Part shown: positions 26,685-35,470 of the stretch, piece by piece
How the letters are laid out: each line of letters starts with the position of its first letter
Numbering within the stretch: the first letter of the stretch is position 1
Assembly: GCF_900187445.1 (NCBI RefSeq)
Contig: NZ_FYEB01000017.1
Span: 1 to 64,000, forward strand
Source: Pseudomonas sp. Irchel s3b2
GTDB taxonomy: Bacteria > Pseudomonadota > Gammaproteobacteria > Pseudomonadales > Pseudomonadaceae
Reading direction: 5' to 3'
Length of the DNA stretch: 64,000 nucleotides
Position numbers and translations under genes: made by a program
Notes under the pieces: model-generated
The model's database searches: none
What the model was told of the DNA's origin: nothing
Seen by the model: only the letters and a program-made list of their open reading frames with translations

Positions 26685-26921
26685 ATGAGCACCATCGAAG
26701 AGCGCGTCAAGAAAATCGTTGCCGAGCAACTGGGCGTTAAAGAAGAAGAAGTGGTCAACACTGCTTCCTTCGTTGAAGACTTGGGTGCCGACTCCCTTGA
26801 CACCGTTGAGCTGGTGATGGCTCTGGAAGAGGAATTCGAGACCGAAATCCCTGACGAAGAAGCTGAGAAGATCACTACTGTACAAGCAGCAATCGACTAC
26901 GTTACCAGCCATCAGGCGTAA
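26685..26921 (+). CDS. acpP: Acyl carrier protein
   Basis: A 78-residue very acidic protein. Ser37 in GADSLDTVEL is the 4'-phosphopantetheine attachment site. The sequence MSTIEERVKKIVAEQLGV is nearly identical to other proteobacterial ACPs. It carries growing acyl chains in fatty acid synthesis and also donates acyl groups to lipid A and phospholipids. A terminator-like hairpin follows at 26951, so some transcripts end here and fabF is expressed by read-through or on its own. Confidence 0.98.
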   Translation: MSTIEERVKKIVAEQLGVKEEEVVNTASFVEDLGADSLDTVELVMALEEEFETEIPDEEAEKITTVQAAIDYVTSHQA

Positions 26922-26950
26922 TAGTTTTTAGTCGTCGCTCGCTGTCATGG

Positions 26951-26986
26951 AAAAACCGCACTGCCATCATGGCGTGCGGTTTTTTC
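26951..26986 (+). terminator. Intrinsic terminator between acpP and fabF
   Basis: AAAAACCGCACTGCC, ATCAT, GGCGTGCGGTTTTTTC: a stem with one mismatch, A run before and T run after. It would make acpP mRNA more abundant than fabF mRNA. Confidence 0.85.
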
Positions 26987-27029
26987 TTTAGGCCTGATGC
27001 AAAGTCGTCATTTGAAAAAGGAGAGTGCT

Positions 27030-28274
27030 GTGTCGCGTAGACGCGTCGTAGTCACCGGTATGGGTATGTTGTCGCCACTGGGCACGGATGTGCCGAGCAG
27101 CTGGCAGGGCATTCTGGCTGGCCGCAGTGGCATTGGTCTGATCGAACACACCGACCTTTCTGCCTATTCCACCCGTTTTGGCGGCTCGGTAAAGGGCTTC
27201 AATGTCGAGGAATACCTGTCGGTCAAGGAAGCTCGCAAACTCGACCTGTTCATTCAATACGGTCTGGCTGCAGGTTTTCAAGCCGTGCGTAACGCAGGTC
27301 TTGAGGTCACCGACGCTAACCGCGAGCGGATTGGCGTGGCCATGGGCTCGGGTATTGGCGGTCTGACCAATATCGAAGAAACCAGCCGCACGCTGCATGA
27401 TTCCGGCCCACGACGGATTTCTCCGTTTTTCGTGCCTGGCTCGATCATCAATATGATTTCTGGTTTCCTGTCCATCCATCTGGGGGCACAGGGACCTAAC
27501 TACGCCATCGCCACGGCGTGTACCACCGGTACGCACTGCATCGGCATGGCGGCACGCAACATCATGTACGACGAAGCCGACGTCATGATCGCCGGTGGTG
27601 CCGAGATGGCCGCGTGTGGTCTGGGCATGGGCGGCTTCGGTGCCTCCCGCGCACTGTCGACTCGCAACGACGAGCCTACCCGCGCCAGCCGTCCATGGGA
27701 CAAGGGCCGTGATGGCTTCGTGCTGTCCGACGGCGCCGGCGCACTGGTTCTCGAAGAACTGGAACACGCCAAGGCCCGTGGTGCGACCATCTACGCCGAG
27801 CTGATCGGTTTCGGCACCAGTGGCGATGCTTATCACATGACCTCGCCCCCGGCCGATGGCGCGGGTGCTGCGCGTTGTATCACCAATGCCTTGCGCGATG
27901 CGAAGATCAATGGCGATCAGGTTCAGTACATCAACGCCCACGGCACTTCGACCTCGGCTGGCGACCTCGCCGAAGCCTGTGCGATCAAATCCGTGTTCGG
28001 CGATCACGCCTACAAGCTGGCGGTCAGTTCGACCAAGTCCATGACCGGTCACCTGTTGGGTGCGGCAGGTGCGGTCGAGGCGATTTTCAGTGTGCTGGCA
28101 ATCAACAGCCAGGTAGCACCACCGACCATCAACCTTGATGAGCCGGACGAAGGTTGCGACCTCGATTTCGTACCCCACACCGCGCGTGGCATGGATATCG
28201 ACGTGGTACTGTCCAACTCCTTCGGATTTGGCGGTACCAATGGCTCGCTGGTGTTCCGCCGGTTCGCTGACTGA
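27030..28274 (+). CDS. fabF: 3-oxoacyl-ACP synthase II
   Basis: A 414-residue condensing enzyme for chain elongation, especially the temperature-sensitive step to cis-vaccenate. It starts at GTG 27030 (SRRRVVVTGMGMLSPLG) after GGAG; the frame is open 11 codons further upstream. The active-site cysteine is in ATACTTGTHCIG near residue 164. The two histidines are in NAHGTSTSAGD and MTGHLLGAAG. The stop overlaps pabC (TGATG). Confidence 0.97.
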   Translation: MSRRRVVVTGMGMLSPLGTDVPSSWQGILAGRSGIGLIEHTDLSAYSTRFGGSVKGFNVEEYLSVKEARKLDLFIQYGLAAGFQAVRNAGLEVTDANRERIGVAMGSGIGGLTNIEETSRTLHDSGPRRISPFFVPGSIINMISGFLSIHLGAQGPNYAIATACTTGTHCIGMAARNIMYDEADVMIAGGAEMAACGLGMGGFGASRALSTRNDEPTRASRPWDKGRDGFVLSDGAGALVLEELEHAKARGATIYAELIGFGTSGDAYHMTSPPADGAGAARCITNALRDAKINGDQVQYINAHGTSTSAGDLAEACAIKSVFGDHAYKLAVSSTKSMTGHLLGAAGAVEAIFSVLAINSQVAPPTINLDEPDEGCDLDFVPHTARGMDIDVVLSNSFGFGGTNGSLVFRRFAD

Positions 28275-29089
28275 TGGACAGCTGGGTCGACGGTCAACCG
28301 GCTGACGCTTTGTCGCTGAAGGATCGCGGCCTGGCTTACGGTGATGGTCTGTTCGAGACCATCGCAGTCAAGGGCGGGCAGCCACTGTTGCTGGACCGGC
28401 ATCTGTCGCGTCTGGCCGACGGATGTTCGCGCCTGGCGATTGCCACTGATCATGAATTGATCCGCGCGGAATTGCTGGCCTATGCCGCCGCGTTGGGCGA
28501 GGGCGTGCTCAAACTCATCCTCACCCGTGGCGACGGCCAGCGCGGTTATGCTGCCGATCCCTCGGTTCAGGCTCGACGCATTCTGCAAGGCAATCCTCCT
28601 GCTGTTTATCCGGCTGTTCATGCGAAGCAAGGTGTTCGCCTGTTTCCTTGTGCAACACGGCTTTCCAAACAACCATTGCTCGCCGGTCTCAAGCATCTGA
28701 ATCGTCTGGAGCAGGTCATCGCCCGTTCCGAATGGCAGGACACCGAGCATGCCGAAGGCTTGATGCTGGATCAGGTCGGACGGGTTATCGAAGGTGTGTT
28801 CAGCAATCTGTTCCTGGTACGCGATGGTGTGCTGGTTACGGCTGATCTCAAACGCTGTGGCGTGGCGGGCGTGATGCGTGCCGAATTATTGTTTCAAGCC
28901 GAGTCATTGGGGATTCCCACGCAAATCACCGATATCACCCTCGAGCAGCTGCAATGGGCTGACGAGGTCTTTGTCTGCAACAGCGTGTATGGCGTTTGGC
29001 CGGTGCGCGCCTATGCCGCACTGAGCTGGCCGGTTGGGCCGCTCACCCGTAAACTCCAAACCATTGCTCGTGCGCTACTGGATGCTTGA
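28274..29089 (+). CDS. pabC: Aminodeoxychorismate lyase
   Basis: A 271-residue fold-type IV PLP enzyme making p-aminobenzoate from aminodeoxychorismate for folate. Conserved: DRGLAYGDGLFETI near residue 17, the PLP lysine in GLKHLNRLEQV near 139, and EGVFSNLFLV near 172. Its place between fabF and mltG is the usual order in gammaproteobacteria. It overlaps fabF by one base and is followed after three bases by mltG. Confidence 0.95.
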   Translation: MDSWVDGQPADALSLKDRGLAYGDGLFETIAVKGGQPLLLDRHLSRLADGCSRLAIATDHELIRAELLAYAAALGEGVLKLILTRGDGQRGYAADPSVQARRILQGNPPAVYPAVHAKQGVRLFPCATRLSKQPLLAGLKHLNRLEQVIARSEWQDTEHAEGLMLDQVGRVIEGVFSNLFLVRDGVLVTADLKRCGVAGVMRAELLFQAESLGIPTQITDITLEQLQWADEVFVCNSVYGVWPVRAYAALSWPVGPLTRKLQTIARALLDA

Positions 29090-29092
29090 TTC

Positions 29093-30313
29093 GTGAGACG
29101 TAAATTCTTGCTGCTGCTGGAAACCGGATTGGTTCTGGCGGGGCTGTTCGCGGGCGCTTGCGCCTGGAAAATCGATTCGGCGCTGGAACAGCCGCTGAAC
29201 ATCGCCCAGGAAGAGCTGTTGGAGGTGCCCAAAGGCACGACGCCAAACCGCACCTTCCTTCGACTCGAAGCCGATGGCGTCATCAAAGACGCTTTCTGGC
29301 TGCGCGTGTATTGGCGCTTCAATCTGGCGAGGCAACCACTGCACAGCGGCGAGTACCGCATGGTGCCCGGTATGACAGTCAACGGGCTGATCGAACTGTG
29401 GAAGCGCGGGGAAATGGTGCAATACAGCCTGACGCTGGTCGAAGGCTGGAATTTCCATCAGGTCCGCGCAGCCTTGGCCAAGGATGAAAAGCTCGAGCAG
29501 ACCCTCAACGGTCTGAGCGACAGTCAAGTGATGGACAAGCTCGGGCACAGCGGGATTTTTCCCGAAGGACGATTCTTCCCTGACACGTATCGTTTCGTGC
29601 GCGGCATGACCGATGTCGATCTGCTCAAGAAAGCTTACGACCGCCTCGATGAGGTTCTCGCCAAGGAATGGAACCAACGCGCTGCCGACGTACCCTACAC
29701 CGAGCCCTATCAGGCGCTGATCATGGCCTCGCTGGTGGAAAAGGAAACCGGTGTGCCGCAGGAGCGTCGGCAGATCGCCGGCGTGTTCGTGCGGCGCATG
29801 GAGATGGGCATGTTGTTGCAGACTGATCCGACCGTGATTTATGGTCTGGGTGATCGTTACAACGGCAAGTTGACCCGCGCTCATCTCAGGGAGCCGACAC
29901 CGTATAACACTTACATGATTGCTGGCCTGCCGCCGACGCCGATTGCGATGGTGGGGCGCGAAGCGATCCATGCGGCGCTGAACCCGGCGGACGGCAACAG
30001 CCTGTATTTTGTCGCGCGCGGTGATGGCAGCCATGTGTTCTCCGATGATCTGGATGCCCACAACAATGCGGTGCGGGAGTTCCAGATCAATCGACGTGCC
30101 GATTACCGGTCCAGCCCTGCGCCGACTGTTACGCCGTCGACGGAGGATACCCAGGCCCCGATCCCGGCAGCTTCGCCCGACACGGCGATCGAAGAAATGC
30201 CGCCAGTAGCGCCGCAAGATTCCGGGCAAGACTCTGTACAAGAGCAAGAACCGGCACAAGAACCTGCGCCAGCACCCGAAGCGGATGCGCCCGCGCCGCA
30301 AAGCCCGCAATGA
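29093..30313 (+). CDS. mltG: Endolytic murein transglycosylase
   Basis: A 406-residue inner-membrane protein cutting nascent glycan strands and so setting their length. GTG start, then an N-terminal anchor (FLLLLETGLVLAGLFAGACA). The YceG-like domain contains FPEGRFFPDTYRF and the catalytic glutamate in MASLVEKETG near residue 217. The last 65 residues are proline-, alanine- and glutamate-rich, an extension longer than in E. coli (340 residues), which looks like a disordered tail. Confidence 0.95.
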   Translation: MRRKFLLLLETGLVLAGLFAGACAWKIDSALEQPLNIAQEELLEVPKGTTPNRTFLRLEADGVIKDAFWLRVYWRFNLARQPLHSGEYRMVPGMTVNGLIELWKRGEMVQYSLTLVEGWNFHQVRAALAKDEKLEQTLNGLSDSQVMDKLGHSGIFPEGRFFPDTYRFVRGMTDVDLLKKAYDRLDEVLAKEWNQRAADVPYTEPYQALIMASLVEKETGVPQERRQIAGVFVRRMEMGMLLQTDPTVIYGLGDRYNGKLTRAHLREPTPYNTYMIAGLPPTPIAMVGREAIHAALNPADGNSLYFVARGDGSHVFSDDLDAHNNAVREFQINRRADYRSSPAPTVTPSTEDTQAPIPAASPDTAIEEMPPVAPQDSGQDSVQEQEPAQEPAPAPEADAPAPQSPQ

Positions 30314-30332
30314 CTCTGACTAAGGACTGCCT

Positions 30333-30965
30333 GTGACTGGCTTGTTTATTACCCTGGAAGGCCCGGAAGGTGCCGGCAAGAGCACCAATCGCGAATACCT
30401 GGCCGAGCGTCTGCGCGCTGCCGGGATCGAGGTGGTGTTGACCCGGGAGCCCGGCGGCACGCCCCTGGCTGAGCGGATTCGCGACGTGCTGTTGGCGCCG
30501 GTCGATGAGGTCATGAACCCCGACACCGAGTTGCTGTTGGTGTTCGCCGCGCGAGCCCAGCATCTGGCCGAGGTGATCCGCCCGGCACTGGCCCGTGGCG
30601 CGGTGGTCCTGTGTGATCGTTTTACCGATTCGACCTATGCCTACCAGGGCGGTGGTCGCGGTTTGTCGCTGGAGCGCATCGCGACTCTCGAAACGTTCGT
30701 CCAGGGCGATCTGCGCCCCGACTTGACGTTGATCTTCGATCTGCCGGTGGAAGTGGGCCTGGCTCGCGCCAGTGCTCGCGGTCGGCTGGACCGCTTCGAG
30801 CTTGAAGGTCGAGCGTTTTTCGATGCAGTGCGCACTGCCTTCCTCAAGCGTGCCAAAGCGGATCCTGCGCGTTATGTCCTGGTGGATGCCGCTCAGCCGC
30901 TGGCACAGGTTCAGCAGTCTCTGGATACCTTATTGCCACGTCTGCTGGAGTTGAGTCGTGGCTGA
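30333..30965 (+). CDS. tmk: Thymidylate kinase
   Basis: A 210-residue kinase converting dTMP to dTDP. The P-loop is EGPEGAGKST near residues 8-17. The TREPGGTPLAERIRD motif near 41 and the lid region RGRLDRFELE near 150 are conserved. GTG start 30333. Its end overlaps holB by eight bases. The pair tmk-holB is the normal gammaproteobacterial order. Confidence 0.97.
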   Translation: MTGLFITLEGPEGAGKSTNREYLAERLRAAGIEVVLTREPGGTPLAERIRDVLLAPVDEVMNPDTELLLVFAARAQHLAEVIRPALARGAVVLCDRFTDSTYAYQGGGRGLSLERIATLETFVQGDLRPDLTLIFDLPVEVGLARASARGRLDRFELEGRAFFDAVRTAFLKRAKADPARYVLVDAAQPLAQVQQSLDTLLPRLLELSRG

Positions 30966-31944
30966 AGCCTATCCGTGGCAGGACAGTCTCTGGCAGCAAT
31001 TGGCCGGGCGTGCTCAGCACGCTCACGCCTACTTGCTACATGGCCCGGCTGGCATCGGCAAGCGTGCGCTGGCCGAGCGTCTGATGGCCCGTTTGTTGTG
31101 CCAGCGCCCGACCGTCGAGGGCGCCTGCGGTGAGTGCAAATCCTGCTTGCTGCTGAAGGCCGGCAGTCACCCCGATAACTACATCCTGGAGCCGGAAGAG
31201 GCGGACAAGGCGATCAAGGTAGATCAGGTTCGTGATCTGGTCAGCTTCGTGGTTCAGACCGCGCAGATGGGCGGTCGCAAAGTAGTGCTGATCGAGCCGG
31301 TCGAATCGATGAACATCAACGCCGCCAACGCCTTGCTCAAAAGCCTTGAAGAGCCGTCCGGCGATACCGTTTTGCTGCTGGTCAGCCACCAGACCAGCCG
31401 GTTGCTGCCAACCATCAAGAGTCGCTGCGTGCAGCAGGCCTGTCCGTTGCCGAGTGAGGCCATGAGTCTGGCCTGGCTGGCCAGCGCCTTGCCGGACTGC
31501 TCGGAAGAAGAGCGCATTGAACTGCTGACCCTTGCCGCCGGTTCGCCATTGGCCGCGGTCAAATTGCAGGCTCAGGGCGTGCGTGAACAGCGGGCGCTGG
31601 TGGTTGAAGGCGTGAAGAAGCTGCTCAAGCAGCAGCAGTCGCCGACGCAACTGGCCGAGGAGTGGAAAACCATTCCCATGTTGCTGCTATTCGACTGGTT
31701 CTGCGACTGGTCGAGCCTGATCCTGCGTTATCAATTGACTCAGGATGAAGCGGGGCTGGGGCTGGCAGACATGCGTAAGGTGATTCAATACCTGGCGCAG
31801 AAATCGGCACAGGACAAAGTCCTGAATATCCAGGACTGGATTCTCGCCCAGCGCCAGAAAGTGATGAGCAAAGCCAACCTTAATCCGGCGTTGTTGCTGG
31901 AGGCGCTGTTGGTGCAATGGGTATCCTTGCCTACCCAGAAGTGA
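30958..31944 (+). CDS. holB: DNA polymerase III subunit delta'
   Basis: A 328-residue clamp-loader subunit. It has a degenerate P-loop (HGPAGIGKRALAERL near residue 24), a zinc-binding group CGECKSC near 59, and the sensor/SRC-like SLEEPSGDTVLLLVS near 127. GTG start within the end of tmk. Delta' is the rigid stator of the clamp loader and does not hydrolyse ATP itself. Confidence 0.96.
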   Translation: MAEAYPWQDSLWQQLAGRAQHAHAYLLHGPAGIGKRALAERLMARLLCQRPTVEGACGECKSCLLLKAGSHPDNYILEPEEADKAIKVDQVRDLVSFVVQTAQMGGRKVVLIEPVESMNINAANALLKSLEEPSGDTVLLLVSHQTSRLLPTIKSRCVQQACPLPSEAMSLAWLASALPDCSEEERIELLTLAAGSPLAAVKLQAQGVREQRALVVEGVKKLLKQQQSPTQLAEEWKTIPMLLLFDWFCDWSSLILRYQLTQDEAGLGLADMRKVIQYLAQKSAQDKVLNIQDWILAQRQKVMSKANLNPALLLEALLVQWVSLPTQK

Positions 31945-31987
31945 CTCTCTAGGCCTAGACTCTGATCATCAGACAGTGGAGGTCAGC

Positions 31988-32344
31988 ATGAACGAACCCA
32001 TCAGTCCGGGGCCACGCAATGGCATTTTGTCCTTGACCATCAAGGACAGGGCCGTGCTTTACGCGGCCTACATGCCGTTCATCAAGAACGGTGGCCTGTT
32101 CATTCCGACCAACAAAAGCTACAAGTTGGGCGATGAGGTCTTCATGCTGCTGCACCTGATGGATGAACCGGAAAAGATTCCGGTCGCCGGCAAGGTCACC
32201 TGGATTACCCCCAAAGGTGCCCAAGGCAATCGCGCCGCCGGGGTTGGCGTGCAATTCAACGAAGGCGACAACACTGCGCGCAGTCGAATCGAAACCCATC
32301 TGGCCGGAGCGCTGAAGTCCGACCGTCCCACTCATACGATGTAA
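31988..32344 (+). CDS. pilZ: PilZ domain protein (type IV pilus assembly)
   Basis: A 118-residue protein. It starts at ATG 31988 after GGAGG; a GTG four codons earlier is also in frame. The body has the PilZ fold with GGLFIPTNKSYKLGDEVF near residue 37 and GVGVQFNEGD near 88, but the RxxxR c-di-GMP motif is absent, as in PilZ itself. PilZ is needed for type IV pilus formation and interacts with PilB and FimX. It lies between holB and tatD, the known Pseudomonas order. Confidence 0.92.
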   Translation: MNEPISPGPRNGILSLTIKDRAVLYAAYMPFIKNGGLFIPTNKSYKLGDEVFMLLHLMDEPEKIPVAGKVTWITPKGAQGNRAAGVGVQFNEGDNTARSRIETHLAGALKSDRPTHTM

Positions 32345-32358
32345 GTTGCAGCCCTTTT

Positions 32359-33150
32359 ATGCTCGTAGATTCCCATTGTCACCTTGATCGCCTCGACCTC
32401 ACCGCCCATGACGGCTCCCTGGATGCCGCGCTCGATGCGGCCCGTGCGCGCGGGGTAGGGCACTTTCTGTGTATTGGCGTCAGCGCCGATAACGCCGCCG
32501 ACGTCAAAGCCCTGGCCGAACGTTACGACGATGTCGATTGTTCGGTCGGCGTGCATCCACTCGATGTGCAGCCGGGTGCCGCTCCGGCGCTGGATTGGCT
32601 GTTGCGCGAACTCAATCATCCGCGGGTGGTGGCGATTGGTGAAACCGGCCTGGATTACCATTACGAGCCGGAAGCGGCAGCGTTGCAGCAGGAATCGTTC
32701 CGTCTGCACCTGCAAGCGGCGGGGCAGACCGGCAAACCGGTGATCATCCATACCCGTGGCGCGCGGGCCGATACCCTTGAGCTGCTGCGCGAAGCGGCGC
32801 TGCCTCAGGCGGGTGTGCTGCATTGCTTCACCGAAGACTGGGAGATGGCCAAGGCTGCGCTGGACATGGGGTATTACATTTCCTTGTCAGGTATTGTCAC
32901 TTTTCGCAATGCCGATGCCCTGCGGGATGTGGCCAGCAAGGTACCGGCTGAGCGGTTGCTGGTGGAAACCGACTCGCCGTACCTGGCGCCGATCCCTTAT
33001 CGCGGCAAACCGAACCTGCCGCAGTACGTGCGTGAGGTAGCGGAATTTCTGGCAATGTTGCGAGGCGAGTCCTACGAGCGATTTGCCGAGCAGACCACCG
33101 AGAATTTCAAGCGTTTGTTCCCGTTGGCGCACGTCAGGACATCGGTGTAA
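32359..33150 (+). CDS. TatD family hydrolase (YcfH-like)
   Basis: A 263-residue metal-dependent hydrolase of the TatD/YcfH family. The metal site DSHCHLDRLD at residues 4-13, ETGLDYH near 95, HTRG near 131 and ETDSPYLAP near 206 are all present. TatD proteins show 3'-5' exonuclease or deacylase activities; the role of YcfH-type members is unclear. It ends the conserved yceD-tatD cluster. A small RNA gene lies convergent to it just downstream. Confidence 0.94.
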   Translation: MLVDSHCHLDRLDLTAHDGSLDAALDAARARGVGHFLCIGVSADNAADVKALAERYDDVDCSVGVHPLDVQPGAAPALDWLLRELNHPRVVAIGETGLDYHYEPEAAALQQESFRLHLQAAGQTGKPVIIHTRGARADTLELLREAALPQAGVLHCFTEDWEMAKAALDMGYYISLSGIVTFRNADALRDVASKVPAERLLVETDSPYLAPIPYRGKPNLPQYVREVAEFLAMLRGESYERFAEQTTENFKRLFPLAHVRTSV

Positions 33151-33198
33151 CGTTAGAAAAGATCGCAGCCTATGGGATTTTTGGCCGCTGAATCGCAG

Positions 33199-33350
33199 GC
33201 AAAAAAAACCCGGGTTCTGGGGGGTGAATCCGGGTTAAGACCATTAGGAGTAAAACAAAGGTACGCAGTCCTTTGGCACCTTCATCGGCGCGACACTTGG
33301 GGGAGATGCCTCGCCGACAGTTGAAGTATTGATCAGTATTGCGCCGAGTC
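33199..33350 (-). ncRNA. rgsA: Probable small regulatory RNA, RgsA-like (ends approximate)
   Basis: The 383-base gap between tatD and the TetR gene contains, on the minus strand, a Rho-independent terminator (AACCCGG ... CCCGGGTTTTTTTT, 33236-33201). About 100-120 bases of GC-rich DNA without a long frame lie upstream, with candidate -10 elements CTAAACT (about 33359-33353) and CAATACT (about 33339-33333). In P. aeruginosa the GacA- and RpoS-dependent small RNA RgsA lies immediately beside tatD, next to the PA2957-PA2958 genes. Position and terminator suggest the same RNA here. A 13-codon frame (MKVPKDCVPLFYS) lies inside it and is probably meaningless. The 5' end is a guess. Confidence 0.55.
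33201..33237 (-). terminator. Intrinsic terminator of the RgsA-like RNA
   Basis: On the minus strand AACCCGG, a 15-base loop containing CACCCCCC, CCCGGGTT and eight T residues. No T run exists on the plus strand side, so it does not serve tatD. Confidence 0.75.
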
Positions 33351-33533
33351 CAGTTTAGCTGGTCGGGTTTTTAAACAAATTTGGAATACGTGCGCTTCGG
33401 TTGAGTTCTCATTCACCTGCGAGGTGGTGCGAATTCATCAAGAAACATATATATGGTCGGATGATCCGTGCATTTTGGCGTAAGTTAGGCATAATACGCG
33501 GCTTCGAATTTTGACCCCTACAGACCTTTTCTT

Positions 33534-34172
33534 ATGCATAAAGAACCTCGTAAGGTCCGTGAGTTTCGTCGCCGCGAGCAAGAAATTCTCGATACCGCGC
33601 TCAAGCTGTTCCTCGAACAAGGTGAAGACAGTGTCACCGTCGAGATGATTGCTGATGCCGTCGGTATCGGCAAAGGCACGATCTACAAGCACTTCAAATC
33701 CAAGGCGGAGATCTATCTGCGTCTGATGCTCGATTACGAGCGCGATTTGAACGAGCTGTTGCATTCGGCCGATGTCGATAAGGACAAGGAAGCCCTGTCC
33801 CGGGCCTACTTCGAATTCCGCATGCGCGATCCGCAACGCTATCGGTTGTTCGATCGCCTGGAAGAAAAGGTGGTCAAGGGCAACCAAGTGCCGGAGATGG
33901 TCGAGGAGCTGCACAAGATCCGTGCCTCGAATTTCGAACGCCTGACCCTGCTGATCAAGGGCCGGATCAGCGAAGGCAAGCTCGAAGACGTGCCGCCATA
34001 CTTCCATTACTGCGCGGCTTGGGCGCTGGTACACGGCGCCGTGGCGCTGTATCACTCGCCGTTCTGGAGCAACGTGCTGGAAGATCAGGAAGGTTTCTTC
34101 CAGTTCTTGATGGACATCGGCGTGCGCATGGGCAACAAGCGCAAGCGCGATACCGACACGCCGAGCAACTGA
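33534..34172 (+). CDS. TetR family transcriptional regulator
   Basis: A 212-residue regulator. The N-terminal helix-turn-helix spans about residues 14-60 (AREQ-type start REQEILDTALKLFLEQG, recognition helix VGIGKGTIYKHFKSK). The C-terminal part is the variable ligand domain. Its position downstream of tatD and the RgsA-like RNA matches the PA2957-type regulator of P. aeruginosa. The target is unknown. An inverted repeat at 34253-34278, beyond its stop, could be an operator or terminator. Confidence 0.92.
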   Translation: MHKEPRKVREFRRREQEILDTALKLFLEQGEDSVTVEMIADAVGIGKGTIYKHFKSKAEIYLRLMLDYERDLNELLHSADVDKDKEALSRAYFEFRMRDPQRYRLFDRLEEKVVKGNQVPEMVEELHKIRASNFERLTLLIKGRISEGKLEDVPPYFHYCAAWALVHGAVALYHSPFWSNVLEDQEGFFQFLMDIGVRMGNKRKRDTDTPSN

Positions 34173-34252
34173 ATCCGTCAGTTGCCTTGTTGCGCCATGA
34201 TTTAGCTACATGGCGCAGTACCGCAGGAATATACTCAGGCATAGGGCTTGCT

Positions 34253-34278
34253 AAAACTTGATTTGTGAGTCAAGTTTT
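34253..34278. promoter_or_regulatory. 9-bp perfect inverted repeat before the MoaA-like gene
   Basis: AAAACTTGA, 8-base spacer TTTGTGAG, TCAAGTTTT, lying 33 bases before the radical SAM start codon. It may be an operator for the neighbouring TetR protein or a weak terminator for its gene. The symmetry is perfect, but the role is inferred. Confidence 0.45.
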
Positions 34279-34310
34279 GCGCGTTCGAATCTTCTTTCGC
34301 CGGAGTGATC

Positions 34311-35279
34311 ATGATCGTTGACCGTCAAGGCAGGCGTTTTCGCAATTTGCGGATCAGTCTGACCTCAGCCTGCAACTACGCTTGTACCTATTGCGTGCCC
34401 AACGGCAAGCGGCTGGTGGCTGCGCAGGATGAGTTGTCGGCGGAGGCTATGGCACGCGGCGTGGCCTATCTGATCGAGGCGGCGGGCATCGAGCGTTTGC
34501 GCATTACCGGTGGCGAGCCACTGGTCAGTCCCAAACTCGAAGCCTTCATGACCGCCGTCGGGCAGATGGGCCTGGCGGATATCAGCCTGACCACCAATGG
34601 TCAGTTGCTGGCGAAGAAGCTGCCACTGCTGGTGGATGCCGGCATTCGGCGCATCAACGTTTCCCTCGATACGCTGGATGCCAGTGCTTTTCGCAGCATT
34701 GCGCGCGGCGGTGATCTGGCGACCGTACTCGATGGCATGGGTCAGGCCGCAGCGGCTGGCATGAAGATCAAGGTCAATATGGTGCCGCTGCGTGGGCAGA
34801 ACCTCGATCAGGTAATGCCACTGCTCGACTACTGCCTGGAACGCGGCTACGAGTTGCGCTTCATCGAGTTGATGCGCATGGGCCACCTGGCCAGCGACTC
34901 CAATGCCTTCCTGCAGCAATTTGTCAGCCTCCAGCAGTTACTGAGCCTGATCGGCGAGCGCTATGAGTATCTTCAGGCCGATGCGCCGGTCGATGCCACG
35001 GCGGTGCGTTACCAGATTCCGGGGCTGGGCCACTTCGGCGTGATCGCCAACGAAAGCGTTCCGTTTTGCCGCACCTGTTCGCGTCTACGCTTGTCGTCCA
35101 CGGGTTGGCTGCATGGCTGCCTGTCGTCGAGCAATCGCCACTATGTCGGCGACTTGCTGGACAAACCTCGTCACCAGGCACTGCCTGCGTTGCAGCGACT
35201 GCTGGTCAAAGCCTTGGGGGACAAGCAGGAAGTGGCGTTCTCCGGTGGCGCGACCATCATGAAAATCATCGGCGGCTGA
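34311..35279 (+). CDS. MoaA-like radical SAM protein (GTP 3',8-cyclase family)
   Basis: A 322-residue protein. The radical SAM cluster motif CNYACTYC is near residues 20-27, and TGGEPL (SAM binding) near 65. The C-terminal second cluster is CRTCSRLRLSSTGWLHGC near 249-266. The last residues are GG, as in MoaA, where the C-terminal GG is needed for activity. ATG 34311 follows CCGGAG. It is alone, not with moaBCDE, so it is probably a second MoaA copy of the type seen in many pseudomonads. Whether it makes molybdenum cofactor precursor is not shown. Confidence 0.88.
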   Translation: MIVDRQGRRFRNLRISLTSACNYACTYCVPNGKRLVAAQDELSAEAMARGVAYLIEAAGIERLRITGGEPLVSPKLEAFMTAVGQMGLADISLTTNGQLLAKKLPLLVDAGIRRINVSLDTLDASAFRSIARGGDLATVLDGMGQAAAAGMKIKVNMVPLRGQNLDQVMPLLDYCLERGYELRFIELMRMGHLASDSNAFLQQFVSLQQLLSLIGERYEYLQADAPVDATAVRYQIPGLGHFGVIANESVPFCRTCSRLRLSSTGWLHGCLSSSNRHYVGDLLDKPRHQALPALQRLLVKALGDKQEVAFSGGATIMKIIGG

Positions 35280-35288
35280 TCGGGCCTC

Positions 35289-35354
35289 TTCGCGGGCAAG
35301 CCTCGCTCCTACAGGTCATACACATGACCTGTAGGAGCGAGGCTTGCCCGCGAA
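35289..35354. repeat. REP pair (REPIN), 31-bp arms
   Basis: TTCGCGGGCAAGCCTCGCTC... and its exact reverse complement, separated by four bases (ACAC). It lies ten bases after the MoaA-like gene, where it may stabilise or end the mRNA. Confidence 0.9.
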
Positions 35355-35470
35355 AGCTATCTTCCGGTCCCCCAAAAATCACCTGACACGCCTTGTCACA
35401 TCGAGCTGGCGCAAAAGCTGCATCCCATGGCCATTCGCCGGTTTTCCGTCACCGGCCTCTGGAGGGTAGG

